A stretch of DNA of 64,000 nucleotides, taken from assembly GCF_019704135.1 (NCBI RefSeq), contig NZ_AP024355.1:2164001-2228000 (forward strand), written 5' to 3'. Made by a program: the position numbers and the translations under genes. How positions within the stretch are numbered: position 1 is the stretch's first letter; the number at the start of each line of letters is the position of its first letter. This DNA is from Desulfuromonas versatilis (GTDB lineage Bacteria; Desulfobacterota; Desulfuromonadia; Desulfuromonadales; NIT-T3). Below, piece by piece: positions 35,227 through 48,517 of this stretch. Under the pieces are notes generated by a model. It did not search any database. It was not told the origin of the DNA and saw only the letters and a program-made list of their open reading frames with translations.

Positions 35227-35589
35227 TTATTTTTTTGCCTCGTCGGCAGCGGGCGCCTCGGGAGCCGCAGGGGCGGGGGCTTCAGGGGCCGGAGCGACGG
35301 GTGCCGGAGCCTGGGTGGCCTCGGGGGCGACGGTGGCGGGCATGATGCTGGAAGTGCCGGGCTCGCCGTAGAAGTAGGCCAGGGTCAGGCTGGTCAGCAT
35401 GAAGATGATCGCGGCGCCGGTGGTCAGTTTGCCCAGGAAGCTCTGGCTGCCGGAAGCGCCGAAAACGGTCTGGCTGGCGCCGGCGCCGAAGGAAGCGCCC
35501 ATTTCGGCGCCCTTGCCGCCCTGGACCAGGACGATGGCGATCAGGGCGAGGCAGACCAGGATATGCAGGATGATCAGGAACGTTGTCAT
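35227..35589 (-). CDS. secG: Preprotein translocase subunit SecG
   Basis: A 120-residue SecG with the two membrane segments of the family and the conserved loop between them: IAIVLVQGGKGAEMGASFGAGASQTVFGASG, followed by FLGKLTTGAAIIFMLTSLTLAYF. The last 45 residues are an Ala/Pro/Glu-rich tail that is not conserved. SecG forms the SecYEG channel with two partners encoded elsewhere. It follows tpiA as in most relatives. Confidence 0.95.
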   Translation of the reverse strand: MTTFLIILHILVCLALIAIVLVQGGKGAEMGASFGAGASQTVFGASGSQSFLGKLTTGAAIIFMLTSLTLAYFYGEPGTSSIMPATVAPEATQAPAPVAPAPEAPAPAAPEAPAADEAKK

Positions 35590-35672
35590 TGCAGCTTGTA
35601 ACTCCTTGTGGTCAGCTTGTATGTGAACCGGTGAATCCTATCACAAATGGTTCTGGTGGAAAAGGGTAAATG

Positions 35673-36431
35673 TCACCCTTTGCCGAATTTGACGATGCGG
35701 GCGAAATCCTCGGCCTTGAGGCTGGCGCCGCCGACCAGGGTGCCGTCGATGTCGTCCTGGGCCATCAGACCGTCAACGTTGTCCGGTTTGACGCTGCCGC
35801 CGTAGAGAATCCGCGTCGTCGCGGCGGTCTCCTGGTCGAAGCAGCCCTGGAGCAGGCCGCGGATGAAGGCGTGGGCCTCTTCGGCCTGCTCGTTGCTGGC
35901 GGTCTTGCCGGTGCCGATGGCCCAGACCGGTTCGTAGGCCACGATGAGGTTATTCATCTGCTGCGCCGTGAGGTCCTTGAGCCCCTCCCGGACCTGGGTG
36001 CTGAGCACGTCGAACATCTGCCCTGATTCGCGCTCTTCCAGAGTCTCGCCGATACAGAAGATGACCTGCAGGCCTGCCCGGAGCAGGGACGTGGTCTTGG
36101 CGTTGATGAACGCGTCGGTTTCGCCGAACAGCTGGCGGCGCTCCGAGTGGCCGACGATGCAGTGGCTGCAGCCGGCGTCCTTCAGCAGGGCGGGGGACAC
36201 CTCGCCGGTAAAGGCTCCGCTCGGTTCGGGGTAGCAGTTCTGGGCGGCCAGCCGGATGCCGCTGTCGGCCAGTTCGGCGGCCACCGCGGCTAGGGCGGTG
36301 TACACCGGAGCGACCACGATTTCGACCTCGGTGACCTCGGCGACCAGGGGTTTGAGCGATCTGACCAGGTCGAGGGACTCGCCGATGGTCTTGTTCAGTT
36401 TCCAGTTGCCCGCGATGACGGGTCTGCGCAT
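35673..36431 (-). CDS. tpiA: Triosephosphate isomerase
   Basis: A 252-residue TIM that interconverts dihydroxyacetone phosphate and glyceraldehyde-3-phosphate. Active-site residues are visible: Lys in GNWKLNKT, His in CIVGHSERRQLFGE, and Glu in VAYEPVWAIGTGKTAS; the phosphate loop is ILYGGSVKPDN. It sits between pgk and secG, the conserved glycolytic order. Confidence 0.97.
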   Translation of the reverse strand: MRRPVIAGNWKLNKTIGESLDLVRSLKPLVAEVTEVEIVVAPVYTALAAVAAELADSGIRLAAQNCYPEPSGAFTGEVSPALLKDAGCSHCIVGHSERRQLFGETDAFINAKTTSLLRAGLQVIFCIGETLEERESGQMFDVLSTQVREGLKDLTAQQMNNLIVAYEPVWAIGTGKTASNEQAEEAHAFIRGLLQGCFDQETAATTRILYGGSVKPDNVDGLMAQDDIDGTLVGGASLKAEDFARIVKFGKG

Positions 36432-36490
36432 GGCTTCCTCCCGGAGAAGATATCAATAATTCACTATTGGAGCGCTGCAGGCGCCGCGGC

Positions 36491-37681
<1,191 letters not shown>

Positions 37682-37720
37682 TGCAAATCTCCCTGTGGCA
37701 ATGGTTGCATTTTAGAAGAC

Positions 37721-37759
37721 AAAATCAAGGGGCAGGACCACCCTTGGCCCTGCCCCCGG
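37721..37759 (-). terminator. Hairpin between gap and pgk
   Basis: On the minus strand GGGGCAGGGCCA pairs with TGGTCCTGCCCC around a short loop and is followed by TTGATTTTGT. It may be a partial terminator or an mRNA stability element separating gap from pgk. Confidence 0.5.
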
Positions 37760-37776
37760 GTCAAGCCACGCGAGGG

Positions 37777-39226
<1,450 letters not shown>

Positions 39227-41314
39227 ATGAAAAGCACCCTTGAAAACCGAATCCTCATTTTCGCCTTCATGGTCCTGACGCTGACCATCGCGGTCAACAC
39301 CGGGGTCAACATCGAAGGCTTCAGGCGGGATTACCGCGATGGGATCATCCGCCGGGCCCAGAGTTTCGGGACTGAGGTCAAGGGTTCCATCGAAAAGGTG
39401 CTGGCCCTCGGCATCCCCCTCGAGGAGATGGAGGGGCTCGGCAACCGCTGCCAGGAAGTGACGGAAACCGATCCCGAAATCGTCTACTGTCTGATCGAAA
39501 ACAGCTCCGGCGAACCTCTCTACAGCAGTTCTCCCTCCGCCGATTTCCTCCGCGGGGTCGAGTTCGTTTCCCCGCTCAACGAGAACACCGTCATCCTCAG
39601 GTTTTCCCGCTGGGGCAAGGTTTACGACAGCTTCGAACCGATCTACGGACCAGGCGGCAAGCTGGCCGGACGCATCCGCATCGGGTTTCCCGATTCGGTG
39701 CTGATCGAGCGGACCGGAACGGCCCTGGAGCGCTCCCTGCTGATTCTCGCCGGGGCCTTCGTGCTGGTCTTCGTGCTGGTCGCCCTGTTTGCCAAACGCC
39801 ATGTGGTCCTGCCCATCCGCCGGTTGAGGTCGATCGCCTCGGAGATCGCCGCCGGCAACTTCAGCGTCGAGGTCCCCTCGTCCACCACCCGGGAACTGGC
39901 CGAGCTCGGCCAGGCCCTTAAGGAGATGGCCGCCTCGCTGCATGACCGGGAAGAAAAGATCCAACTCGGCTACCGCGAACTCGAAGATGCGAACCTGCAC
40001 CTGCTCAAATCCTATGAGGACCAGGAAAAAATCGGCGCCGAACTGGTGCGCAGCCGGGAGATGTATCGCTCGCTGCTGGAGGATGCCAGCGATGCCATCA
40101 TTGTCAGCGACCACCAGGATCGCATCGTCCTGATAAACAAGGCGGCGGAGTCGTTTTTCGGCATTGCCCGCAAGAAAATAGAAGGGGCGAATATCTTCGC
40201 CTTTCTCGAAAAGCTCCAGGTCGAGGAGATCGAGCACCAGTACGAGGTTCACCAGGCGATCCTCCAGGGCCAGACCCTCGAAACCGAAATGCGCTTCACC
40301 CGGCCCACCGACAAATCCTCCATTATCGCCTGGGCCAAGGCCTCGCCAGTGCTGGGCAAGGACAGCCGCAGGATGGTGCAGGCCATCTACCGCGACGTAA
40401 CCCGGGAGCGGGAGATCAAGGCGAATCTGGAAAAAAGCACCCTGGAGCTGCAGCGGCTCAACCAGATGAAGGATTCGTTCCTGGGGCTTGCTTCCCATGA
40501 GCTGAAAACCCCCCTCACCGTGATCATCGGCTACTCGGACCTGCTGCTCGGCGAGATGTCCGCCAATATCGACCCGGCTACCCGTCCGCTGGTCCAGCAC
40601 ATCGGGGATGCCGCGGCGAGGCTGGCCAACATCGTGCGCGACATGGTCGACGTCTCGATGCTGGACAACCGCGCCATGCGGCTGCGCTACCGTCATGGGG
40701 ACATCAACGAGATCATCCGCCAGGCCGTGCAGGAGATCGATTTCTTCTTTTCGGTCCGCAAGCAGTCCCTGTCCCTGAACCTGGCCGAGGAGTTGCCGGC
40801 AGTCCCCTTCGATGCCGACCGGATGGTTCAGGCCATCACCAACCTGGTCATCAACGCCATCAAGTTCACCCCCGACGGGGGGACGATCACCATCGAGACC
40901 CGCCTGGTCAACATCCTGCGCCCACCCCGGGTCATGGTCGGGGACGAGCTGAGGGGGTATAAGGAAATTGCCCCCGAAACCAGCCCCTACGCCGAAATAT
41001 GCATTCGCGACACGGGCATCGGCATTGCGGAGATCGATCAGATCCACATTTTCGACAAGTTCTACGAGGTCGGCAACATCGAGGAACATTTCACCGGGAA
41101 GATGGCCTTCAAAGGCAAGGGCGCCGGCCTGGGCCTGACCATCGTCAAGGGGATCGTCGATACCCACGGCGGCGAGATATGGGTCGAGAGCCGGGGCTAC
41201 AATCCCAAAACCAACCCCGGCAGCGAGTTCCACCTGTTGCTGCCGCTGGTGGCCGCCAACCCCCAGTGGGTCCGGGCGGCACTGGATGAGGAGGAGTTCC
41301 ACCTCCCCGATTGA
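39227..41314 (+). CDS. Membrane sensor histidine kinase (HAMP-PAS-HisKA-HATPase)
   Basis: A 695-residue kinase. TM1 is near the N-terminus, a periplasmic sensor of about 140 residues follows, then TM2 (SLLILAGAFVLVFVLVALFA), HAMP (VVLPIRRLRSIASEIAAGNF), a PAS domain (MYRSLLEDASDAIIVSDHQDRI), HisKA with the phospho-acceptor His near residue 424 (LASHELKTPLTVIIGYSDLL), and HATPase boxes NLVINAIKFTPDGG, DTGIGI and GAGLGLTIVKGIV. No response regulator is adjacent, so it is an orphan. GTG 39206 is an alternative start. Confidence 0.93.
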   Translation: MKSTLENRILIFAFMVLTLTIAVNTGVNIEGFRRDYRDGIIRRAQSFGTEVKGSIEKVLALGIPLEEMEGLGNRCQEVTETDPEIVYCLIENSSGEPLYSSSPSADFLRGVEFVSPLNENTVILRFSRWGKVYDSFEPIYGPGGKLAGRIRIGFPDSVLIERTGTALERSLLILAGAFVLVFVLVALFAKRHVVLPIRRLRSIASEIAAGNFSVEVPSSTTRELAELGQALKEMAASLHDREEKIQLGYRELEDANLHLLKSYEDQEKIGAELVRSREMYRSLLEDASDAIIVSDHQDRIVLINKAAESFFGIARKKIEGANIFAFLEKLQVEEIEHQYEVHQAILQGQTLETEMRFTRPTDKSSIIAWAKASPVLGKDSRRMVQAIYRDVTREREIKANLEKSTLELQRLNQMKDSFLGLASHELKTPLTVIIGYSDLLLGEMSANIDPATRPLVQHIGDAAARLANIVRDMVDVSMLDNRAMRLRYRHGDINEIIRQAVQEIDFFFSVRKQSLSLNLAEELPAVPFDADRMVQAITNLVINAIKFTPDGGTITIETRLVNILRPPRVMVGDELRGYKEIAPETSPYAEICIRDTGIGIAEIDQIHIFDKFYEVGNIEEHFTGKMAFKGKGAGLGLTIVKGIVDTHGGEIWVESRGYNPKTNPGSEFHLLLPLVAANPQWVRAALDEEEFHLPD

Positions 41315-41336
41315 CCGGGCTGATCGGCCCGGTTTT
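41314..41336 (+). terminator. Intrinsic terminator of the sensor kinase gene
   Basis: CCGGGC (41315-41320) pairs with GCCCGG (41327-41332), followed by TTTT; it begins at the stop codon. Confidence 0.65.
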
Positions 41337-41339
41337 CCC

Positions 41340-41368
41340 TTGCAGGGGCGGGCGAATTCCGGTATATA
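41340..41368 (+). promoter_or_regulatory. Predicted sigma70 promoter of the MBL-fold gene
   Basis: TTGCAG (41340-41345), a 17-base spacer, TATATA (41363-41368), 38 bases before the start codon. Confidence 0.7.
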
Positions 41369-41405
41369 AACAGCGCTCGAGGTCTGGGACAGAGGGAGTT
41401 GGGTC

Positions 41406-42176
41406 TTGCGGGTTTGTCTGCTTGCCAGCGGTAGCAAAGGCAACGCCATATATATAGAAAGCGCCGAGACGCGAATCCTGGTGGACGCGGGTCTCTCGGC
41501 CCGGGAGACCGCTGCCCGGCTCGCCGGGATCGGCGTGGACCCCGAGCGGCTCGACGCGCTGCTGATCACCCACGAGCACGGCGATCACTGCCGCGGGCTC
41601 GGCCCCATGGCCAGGCGCTACAACCTTCCGGTCTACCTGACCCCCGGCACCCGCCAGGCCCTGCCCAACCCCGGGCGGATCGAGGGGTTCAGTGAGTTTG
41701 AGGCCGGCGATGCCATCGAACTGCGGGATCTGCTGATCCAGACCTTTCCGCTGACCCACGATGCAGCTGCCCCGGCGGGATTTTCCATCGATACCTGCGA
41801 AGGCAGGATCAGCATCGCCACCGACCTGGGCATTGCCACGCGGCTGGTCGCCGAACGCCTCAAGCAAAGCCGGGTGCTCATCCTGGAGTCGAACCACGAC
41901 GAAACCATGCTCCGCGACGGCCCCTACCCCTGGCCCCTGAAGCAGCGGGTGCGCAGCAACCACGGGCATCTCTCCAACGCCGCCTCGTCAGAACTGCTCC
42001 AGGGTCTACTCTGGGAGGGTCTCGAGGCTGTTTTTTTGGCCCACCTCAGCGAGGTCAACAATCTGCCGAAACTGGCCGAACAGTGCGCCCGCCAGGTGCT
42101 CGACCGCCAGAACGCCTGCGCGCCGACCCTGATCCTCGGTGCCCAGCACCAGGCGAGCGCCTGCTTTGAACAGTGA
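41406..42176 (+). CDS. MBL-fold metallo-hydrolase (YycJ/WalJ-like)
   Basis: A 256-residue metallo-beta-lactamase-fold protein. The di-metal motif HEHGDH is present (LLITHEHGDHCRGL), followed by FPLTHDAAAPAGFSI, the aspartate in ATDLGIATRLV, and ILESNHDETML. The N-terminal LLASGSKGNAIYIES matches the YycJ/WalJ group, which are probable nucleases linked to DNA replication or cell-wall control in Bacillus. TTG 41406 follows AGAGGGAGTTGGG. The next gene is purL, 140 bases on. Confidence 0.87.
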   Translation: MRVCLLASGSKGNAIYIESAETRILVDAGLSARETAARLAGIGVDPERLDALLITHEHGDHCRGLGPMARRYNLPVYLTPGTRQALPNPGRIEGFSEFEAGDAIELRDLLIQTFPLTHDAAAPAGFSIDTCEGRISIATDLGIATRLVAERLKQSRVLILESNHDETMLRDGPYPWPLKQRVRSNHGHLSNAASSELLQGLLWEGLEAVFLAHLSEVNNLPKLAEQCARQVLDRQNACAPTLILGAQHQASACFEQ

Positions 42177-42317
42177 TTCATCAAGAAGTGTATTTCTGCT
42201 GGATAAAAATGCCGAGATCCTGAACGGAGACCCTTTGCCGCAGGGGCGGAACCACCGCCGTTGCGTTCTGCCGTTTCCGCAGGGAACGAAGCGCAAAACA
42301 TGCATTTAGGAGAACCT

Positions 42318-45299
42318 ATGGCCTGGAGAATAGTTGTCGGCTTGAAGGACGGGGTCACCGATGCCCGCGGAGAGCGGGTCCGCCGCGAAATCGGGCACCA
42401 CCTCGGGATCGAGCTGCAGAACGTCCGTACCCTGGACGTCTACACCGTGGACGCGCTGTTGAGCGAGGAGGAGGTCGAGGCGGCCGCACTGGGCCCGTTT
42501 TCCGACCCGGTCATCCAGGAGGTGGCCATCAACCGGCCGCTGGCCCATGACTTCGACATCCTCATCGAGGTCGGCTTCCGCCCCGGGGTCACCGACAACG
42601 TCGGGCGTACTGCCCGCGAGGCGATCCAGTACCTGACCGGGCGCAAGTTCCAGGGCGGCGAGGGGGTCTACACCTCGACCCAGTACCTGCTGACCGGCGG
42701 GGTGGACAAGGAAGCGGCGGAGAAGATCGCCGCGGGGTTTCTCGCCAACGGCCTGATTCAGCGCTGGAACATCCTCAGTGCCGACGAGCTCGACCCGGCC
42801 ATGGGCGTGCCGGTGACCGTACCCAAGGTGACCAGCGACGTGCAGCCGGTGGTGCAGGCCATGGACCTGAACGTCGCCGACGAGCAGCTGCTCAAGCTCA
42901 GCAGGGACGGCATGCTCGCTTTGAATCTCGAAGAGATGAAGACCCTGCAGGCCTACGCCGCCGACCCCGAGGTCCGGCAGGCCCGCGCCGCCGTCGGGCT
43001 GGGGGCGGACCTCACCGACGTCGAGCTCGAGGCGCTGGCCCAGACCTGGAGCGAGCACTGCAAGCACAAGATCTTCTCGGCGCGCATCGAGTACACCGAC
43101 GAGACCGGCAAGCAGGAGACCATCAACTCGCTGTTCAAGACCTACATCGTCGGCGCCACCCGCGACATCCGCGCCAAGCTCGGCGAGAAGGATTTCTGTC
43201 TCTCGGTGTTCAAGGACAACGCCGGCGTCATCCGCTTCAACGACGACTGGAGCCTGGTCTTCAAGGTCGAGACCCATAACTCGCCCAGCGCCCTCGATCC
43301 CTACGGCGGGGCCCTGACCGGCATCGTCGGGGTCAACCGCGACCCCTTCGGCACGGGACTTGGTGCGCGGCTGATCTTCAACACCGACGTCTTCTGTTTC
43401 GCCTCGCCCTTCTACGACAAGCCCCTGCCGCCGCGCCTGCTGCATCCCCGGCGGATTTTCGAGGGTGTGGTCGAGGGGGTCGAACACGGCGGCAACAAGA
43501 GCGGGGTCCCCACGGTCAACGGCTCCATCGTCTTCGACGAGCGCTTCGCCGGCAAGCCCCTGGTCTACTGCGGCACCGCCGCGATCATGCCGGCCAGGAT
43601 CGGCGAGCGGCTCTGCCACGAGAAAAAGGCCCAGGTCGGCGACCACATTATCATGACCGGCGGCCGCATCGGCAAGGACGGCATCCACGGCGCCACCTTC
43701 TCCTCGGAAGAGCTGCACGAAGGCTCGCCGGTGACCGCCGTGCAGATCGGCGACCCCATCACCCAGCGGCGGATGTTCGATTTTCTGACCATCGCCCGCG
43801 ACCGGGGGCTGTACAGCTCCATCACCGACAACGGGGCAGGGGGGCTCTCCTCCTCGGTCGGCGAGATGGGCGAGGACACCGGCGGCTTCGAGCTGCACCT
43901 GGACCGCGCCCCCCTCAAGTACCCGGGCCTGCAGCCCTGGGAGATCCTCATCTCCGAGGCTCAGGAGCGCATGACCCTGGCGGTGCCGCCCCACAACCTC
44001 GAAGCCTTCATGGCCCTGGCCGCCGAGATGGACGTGGAAGCCACCGACCTGGGCGTATTTAATGATTCTGGCTATTTCCACTGCCTCTACGAAGGCAAAA
44101 CCGTCTGCTACCTGAGCATGGAGTTTATCCACGAAGGGGTGCCGCAGATGGTGATCCCTGCCCGCTGGGAGCCGAAGCAGCTCAGCGAGCCCGAGCTGGC
44201 CCAGCCGGCCGATTACAACGCAACCCTCAAGGGCCTGCTCGGCAGGCTCGACATCTGCTCGAAAGAGAGCGTGGTGCGCCGCTACGACCACGAGGTGCAG
44301 GCCGGCACGGTCATCAAGCCCCTGGTCGGGGTGGCCAACGACGGGCCTTCCGACGCCGCGGTCTTCCGCCCCCTGTTCGACTCCTTCGAAGGGGTGGTGG
44401 TTTCCCACGGCATCTGCCCGAGCTACTCGGACATCGACACCTACCACATGATGGCCTGCGCCATCGACGAGGGGCTGCGCAACTACGTGGCGGTGGGCGG
44501 CGACGTCGAGCATGTGGCCGGTCTCGACAACTTCTGCTGGTGCGACCCGGTCAAGAGCGAGAAGACTCCCGACGGCGAATACAAGGCTGCCCAGCTGGTG
44601 CGGGCCAACAAGGCCCTCTACGACTACTGCACCGCCCTGGGGGTGCCGCTGATCTCGGGCAAGGACTCGATGAAGAACGACTACCAGATCGGCGACACCA
44701 AGATCTCCATCCCGCCCACCGTGCTGTTCTCGGTGATCGGCAAGATCGAGGACGTGCGCCAGGCGGTCTCCATGGACGTCAAGCGCCCCGGCGACCTGGT
44801 CTACCTGCTCGGCGTCACCCGCGACGAGCTCGGCGGCTCGGAATACTACGCCAGCCAGGGCCAGCTCGGCAAAAACGTGCCCAAGGTTGATGCCGGCTAC
44901 GCCCTGGATCTTTACAAGGCCCTCAACCGCGCCCAGCGCGAGGGGCTCATCGCCTCGTGCCACGACCTTTCCGACGGCGGGCTCGCTGTGGCCCTGGCCG
45001 AAAAGGCCTTCGCCGGCGGCTTCGGCATCCGCGCCGAACTCGGCAAGGTCAAGACCGACGGCGCTCTGCGCGAGGACAAGATCCTGTTCTCCGAATCCCA
45101 GAGCCGCCTGCTGGTGACGGTGCGTCCCGAGAAGCGGGCCGGCTTCGAAGCGCTCTTCGCCGGCCGCGACGCGGCGCTGATCGGCGAGGTGACCGAGGCG
45201 CCGGTGGTGGAGATCCTCGGCACTCAGGGCCAAAAGCTGGTCAGCGCAGACATCAACCAACTCAAAGAGGCGTGGCAGGCGCCGTTGCGGGAGCTGTAA
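42318..45299 (+). CDS. purL: Phosphoribosylformylglycinamidine synthase, synthetase subunit
   Basis: A 993-residue FGAM synthase large chain (fourth step of purine synthesis). The N-terminus holds two PurS-like repeats (LKDGVTDARGERV and FRPGVTDNVGRTA), then the ATP-grasp-like synthetase body with QTWSEHCKHKIF, KVETHNSPSALDPYGGALTG and SDGGLAVALAEKAFAGG. It lacks the C-terminal glutaminase domain of E. coli PurL, which is encoded by purQ next door, so it is a large-type PurL split in two. ATG 42318 follows TTAGGAGAA; the longer ORF start is not supported. Confidence 0.95.
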   Translation: MAWRIVVGLKDGVTDARGERVRREIGHHLGIELQNVRTLDVYTVDALLSEEEVEAAALGPFSDPVIQEVAINRPLAHDFDILIEVGFRPGVTDNVGRTAREAIQYLTGRKFQGGEGVYTSTQYLLTGGVDKEAAEKIAAGFLANGLIQRWNILSADELDPAMGVPVTVPKVTSDVQPVVQAMDLNVADEQLLKLSRDGMLALNLEEMKTLQAYAADPEVRQARAAVGLGADLTDVELEALAQTWSEHCKHKIFSARIEYTDETGKQETINSLFKTYIVGATRDIRAKLGEKDFCLSVFKDNAGVIRFNDDWSLVFKVETHNSPSALDPYGGALTGIVGVNRDPFGTGLGARLIFNTDVFCFASPFYDKPLPPRLLHPRRIFEGVVEGVEHGGNKSGVPTVNGSIVFDERFAGKPLVYCGTAAIMPARIGERLCHEKKAQVGDHIIMTGGRIGKDGIHGATFSSEELHEGSPVTAVQIGDPITQRRMFDFLTIARDRGLYSSITDNGAGGLSSSVGEMGEDTGGFELHLDRAPLKYPGLQPWEILISEAQERMTLAVPPHNLEAFMALAAEMDVEATDLGVFNDSGYFHCLYEGKTVCYLSMEFIHEGVPQMVIPARWEPKQLSEPELAQPADYNATLKGLLGRLDICSKESVVRRYDHEVQAGTVIKPLVGVANDGPSDAAVFRPLFDSFEGVVVSHGICPSYSDIDTYHMMACAIDEGLRNYVAVGGDVEHVAGLDNFCWCDPVKSEKTPDGEYKAAQLVRANKALYDYCTALGVPLISGKDSMKNDYQIGDTKISIPPTVLFSVIGKIEDVRQAVSMDVKRPGDLVYLLGVTRDELGGSEYYASQGQLGKNVPKVDAGYALDLYKALNRAQREGLIASCHDLSDGGLAVALAEKAFAGGFGIRAELGKVKTDGALREDKILFSESQSRLLVTVRPEKRAGFEALFAGRDAALIGEVTEAPVVEILGTQGQKLVSADINQLKEAWQAPLREL

Positions 45300-45302
45300 A
45301 CC

Positions 45303-46133
45303 ATGTCGAAACAAGTCAAAGCCATCGTTATCGCCGGCAACGGCACCAACTGCGAGCGCGAGGTCGCCAACGCCTGCCGCCTGGCCGGGGCCGAGGTGGC
45401 CGACATCGTCCATGTGGCCGAGTTGCTGGCCGGGCGGGTGCGCCTCGACGACTACCACTTTCTCAACCTGGCCGGCGGCTTTCTCGACGGCGACGACCTG
45501 GGCAGCGCCAAGGCCGGCGCCAACCGTCTGCTGCACGCCCCGGTCAAGGGGAGCCAGGAACACCTCTCGGATCAGCTGCAGCGCTTCGTCGAGGACGGCA
45601 AGCTGGTCATGGGGGTCTGCAACGGCTTTCAGCTGATGGTCAAGATGGGCCTGCTGCCGGCGCTCGGCGGGGAGCATCGCAAGCAGAGCACCACCCTGAC
45701 CTTCAACGAGGGGGGGCGCTTCGAGGACCGCTGGGCCTATCTCAAGGTCGACCCGCAATCGCCCTGCATCTTCACCAAGGGGCTCGAGGGGGTCTACCTG
45801 CCGATCCGCCACGGCGAGGGCAAGTTCGTCGCTGACAGCGCCGCTACCCTGAAAGCGTTGGAAGACAAGCACCTGACCGCGGTCAAGTATTCGGATGCCG
45901 CCTACCAGGCGCCGACCATGGACTACCCGCTCAACCCCAACGGTTCGCAGAACGCCATCGCCGGCATCTGCGACGAGAGCGGCCGGCTGTTCGGGTTGAT
46001 GCCGCATCCCGAGGCCTACGTGCACCGCACCCATCATCCGCGCTGGACCCGCGAGGACGATCTGCCCGAAGAGGGGATGGGCCTGTGGCTCTACCAGAAC
46101 GCCGTACGATTCGTGCGTGAGAACCTGCTGTAG
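45303..46133 (+). CDS. purQ: Phosphoribosylformylglycinamidine synthase, glutaminase subunit
   Basis: A 276-residue class I glutamine amidotransferase that feeds ammonia to PurL. The nucleophile elbow is VMGVCNGFQLMVKMGLLP, the catalytic His/Glu pair is in GLMPHPEAYVHRTHHPRW, and the N-terminus is AIVIAGNGTNCEREVANA. It is longer than typical PurQ (about 225 residues) and resembles the glutaminase end of large PurL, which supports the split-gene view. It begins 3 bases after purL. Confidence 0.94.
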   Translation: MSKQVKAIVIAGNGTNCEREVANACRLAGAEVADIVHVAELLAGRVRLDDYHFLNLAGGFLDGDDLGSAKAGANRLLHAPVKGSQEHLSDQLQRFVEDGKLVMGVCNGFQLMVKMGLLPALGGEHRKQSTTLTFNEGGRFEDRWAYLKVDPQSPCIFTKGLEGVYLPIRHGEGKFVADSAATLKALEDKHLTAVKYSDAAYQAPTMDYPLNPNGSQNAIAGICDESGRLFGLMPHPEAYVHRTHHPRWTREDDLPEEGMGLWLYQNAVRFVRENLL

Positions 46134-46204
46134 GGGCGCAATTCATTGCACCTTTAGGAACGGATCGCCAGGCATTGCCCGGGCGCGATGTATCGCGCCC
46201 CTAC
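46130..46204. repeat. GTAGGGGC inverted-repeat element 1
   Basis: GTAGGGGCGCAATTCATTGC (46130-46149) faces GCGATGTATCGCGCCCCTAC (46185-46204), forming an imperfect palindrome that starts at the purQ stop codon. A related element follows purF. Confidence 0.75.
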
Positions 46205-46337
46205 CGCGGGGCTGGCGGGGCCCTATCTTTTTTTCGTGGGCCTGTGCTAGACTGGCCCCTGGTGAACGCCGGATTAACCGGCGGAAGTAGCTGTCTTACA
46301 GACAGAAAACTGCTCACGCAGAGAGGTTCGTAACTGC

Positions 46338-47744
<1,407 letters not shown>

Positions 47745-47748
47745 AATG

Positions 47749-47809
47749 TAGGGGCAGGCCTTGTGCCTGCCCCTGCCTTTTAGGGCGAACACGCAGGTTC
47801 GCCCCTACC
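47749..47809. repeat. GTAGGGGC inverted-repeat element 2
   Basis: GTAGGGGC (47749-47756) and GCCCCTAC (47802-47809) enclose two hairpins: GGGGCAGGC/GCCTGCCCC and GGGCGAAC/GTTCGCCC. It sits between purF and pyrE and could also act as a terminator for purF. Confidence 0.78.
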
Positions 47810-47836
47810 ATTTTTTTGAATTGAGGAGGATTTTCC

Positions 47837-48394
47837 ATGACCCAGGCGGAGAGAGACGAACTGATGCAGATCATCCGGGAGCTCAGCTACGAGCAGCGCG
47901 AGGTGACGCTGGCTTCCGGGCGCAAGAGCAACTTCTATTTCGACGGCAAGCAGACCACCCTGCACGCCAAGGGCGGGCTGCTGGTGGGCAAGGCCTTCTA
48001 CCAGGAGGTCAAGCAGTTTCCCGGACCCATTCACGGGGTGGGCGGGCTGACCCTTGGGGCTGATCCCATCGCCACCGCCACCTCCATCGCCGCCCAGCTG
48101 GCCGGCGACGAGATGGCCGCCTTCATTATCCGCAAGGAGCCCAAGGGGCACGGCACCGGCCAGTGGCTCGAGGGGCGCAAGAACCTGCCCAAGGGCTCGC
48201 GGGTGGTCATCGTCGAGGATGTGACCACCACCGGCGGCTCGTCCATGAAAGCCGTCGAGCGCGCCCGCGAGGAAGGACTCGAAGTGGTCGGCATCGTCAC
48301 CCTGGTCGACCGCGAAGAGGGCGCCCGCGACAACATCGAGAAGGAAGGGGTCGCCCTGCGCGCCGTCTTTACCCGCACTCAGGTTGTCGGGTAG
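47837..48394 (+). CDS. pyrE: Orotate phosphoribosyltransferase
   Basis: A 185-residue OPRTase of pyrimidine synthesis. Substrate motifs are TLASGRKSNFYFDGKQTTL, FIIRKEPKGHGTGQWLEG, and the PRPP loop VVIVEDVTTTGGSSMKAVERAREEG. GAGGAGGA precedes ATG 47837. It follows purF with a repeat element between, so nucleotide genes are grouped here. Confidence 0.94.
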   Translation: MTQAERDELMQIIRELSYEQREVTLASGRKSNFYFDGKQTTLHAKGGLLVGKAFYQEVKQFPGPIHGVGGLTLGADPIATATSIAAQLAGDEMAAFIIRKEPKGHGTGQWLEGRKNLPKGSRVVIVEDVTTTGGSSMKAVERAREEGLEVVGIVTLVDREEGARDNIEKEGVALRAVFTRTQVVG

Positions 48395-48413
48395 CAGGCT
48401 CGAGAATAATGGA

Positions 48414-48453
48414 AAAAGGAAAGGGGCGCTTGCTGGCGCCCCTTTTCTTTTTT
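48414..48453 (+). terminator. Intrinsic terminator of pyrE
   Basis: AAAGGGGCGC (48420-48429) pairs with GCGCCCCTTT (48436-48445), then CTTTTTT. Confidence 0.87.
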
Positions 48454-48454
48454 C

Positions 48455-48512
48455 GTGATGCGTAATGCGTAATGCGTAACTGGTTTAACCCCTTACGCCT
48501 TACGCATTACGG
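48455..48512. repeat. ATGCGTA / TTACGC word repeats
   Basis: GTGATGCGTAATGCGTAATGCGTAA is three tandem copies of ATGCGTA; CCTTACGCCTTACGCATTACGG about 25 bases later is the inverted form, so the whole can fold back. Confidence 0.7.
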
Positions 48513-48517
48513 ATTTG

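Noticed and set aside
42306-46037. A 1243-codon minus-strand ORF
   Set aside because: Reverse of purL and purQ, with the same compositional artefact.
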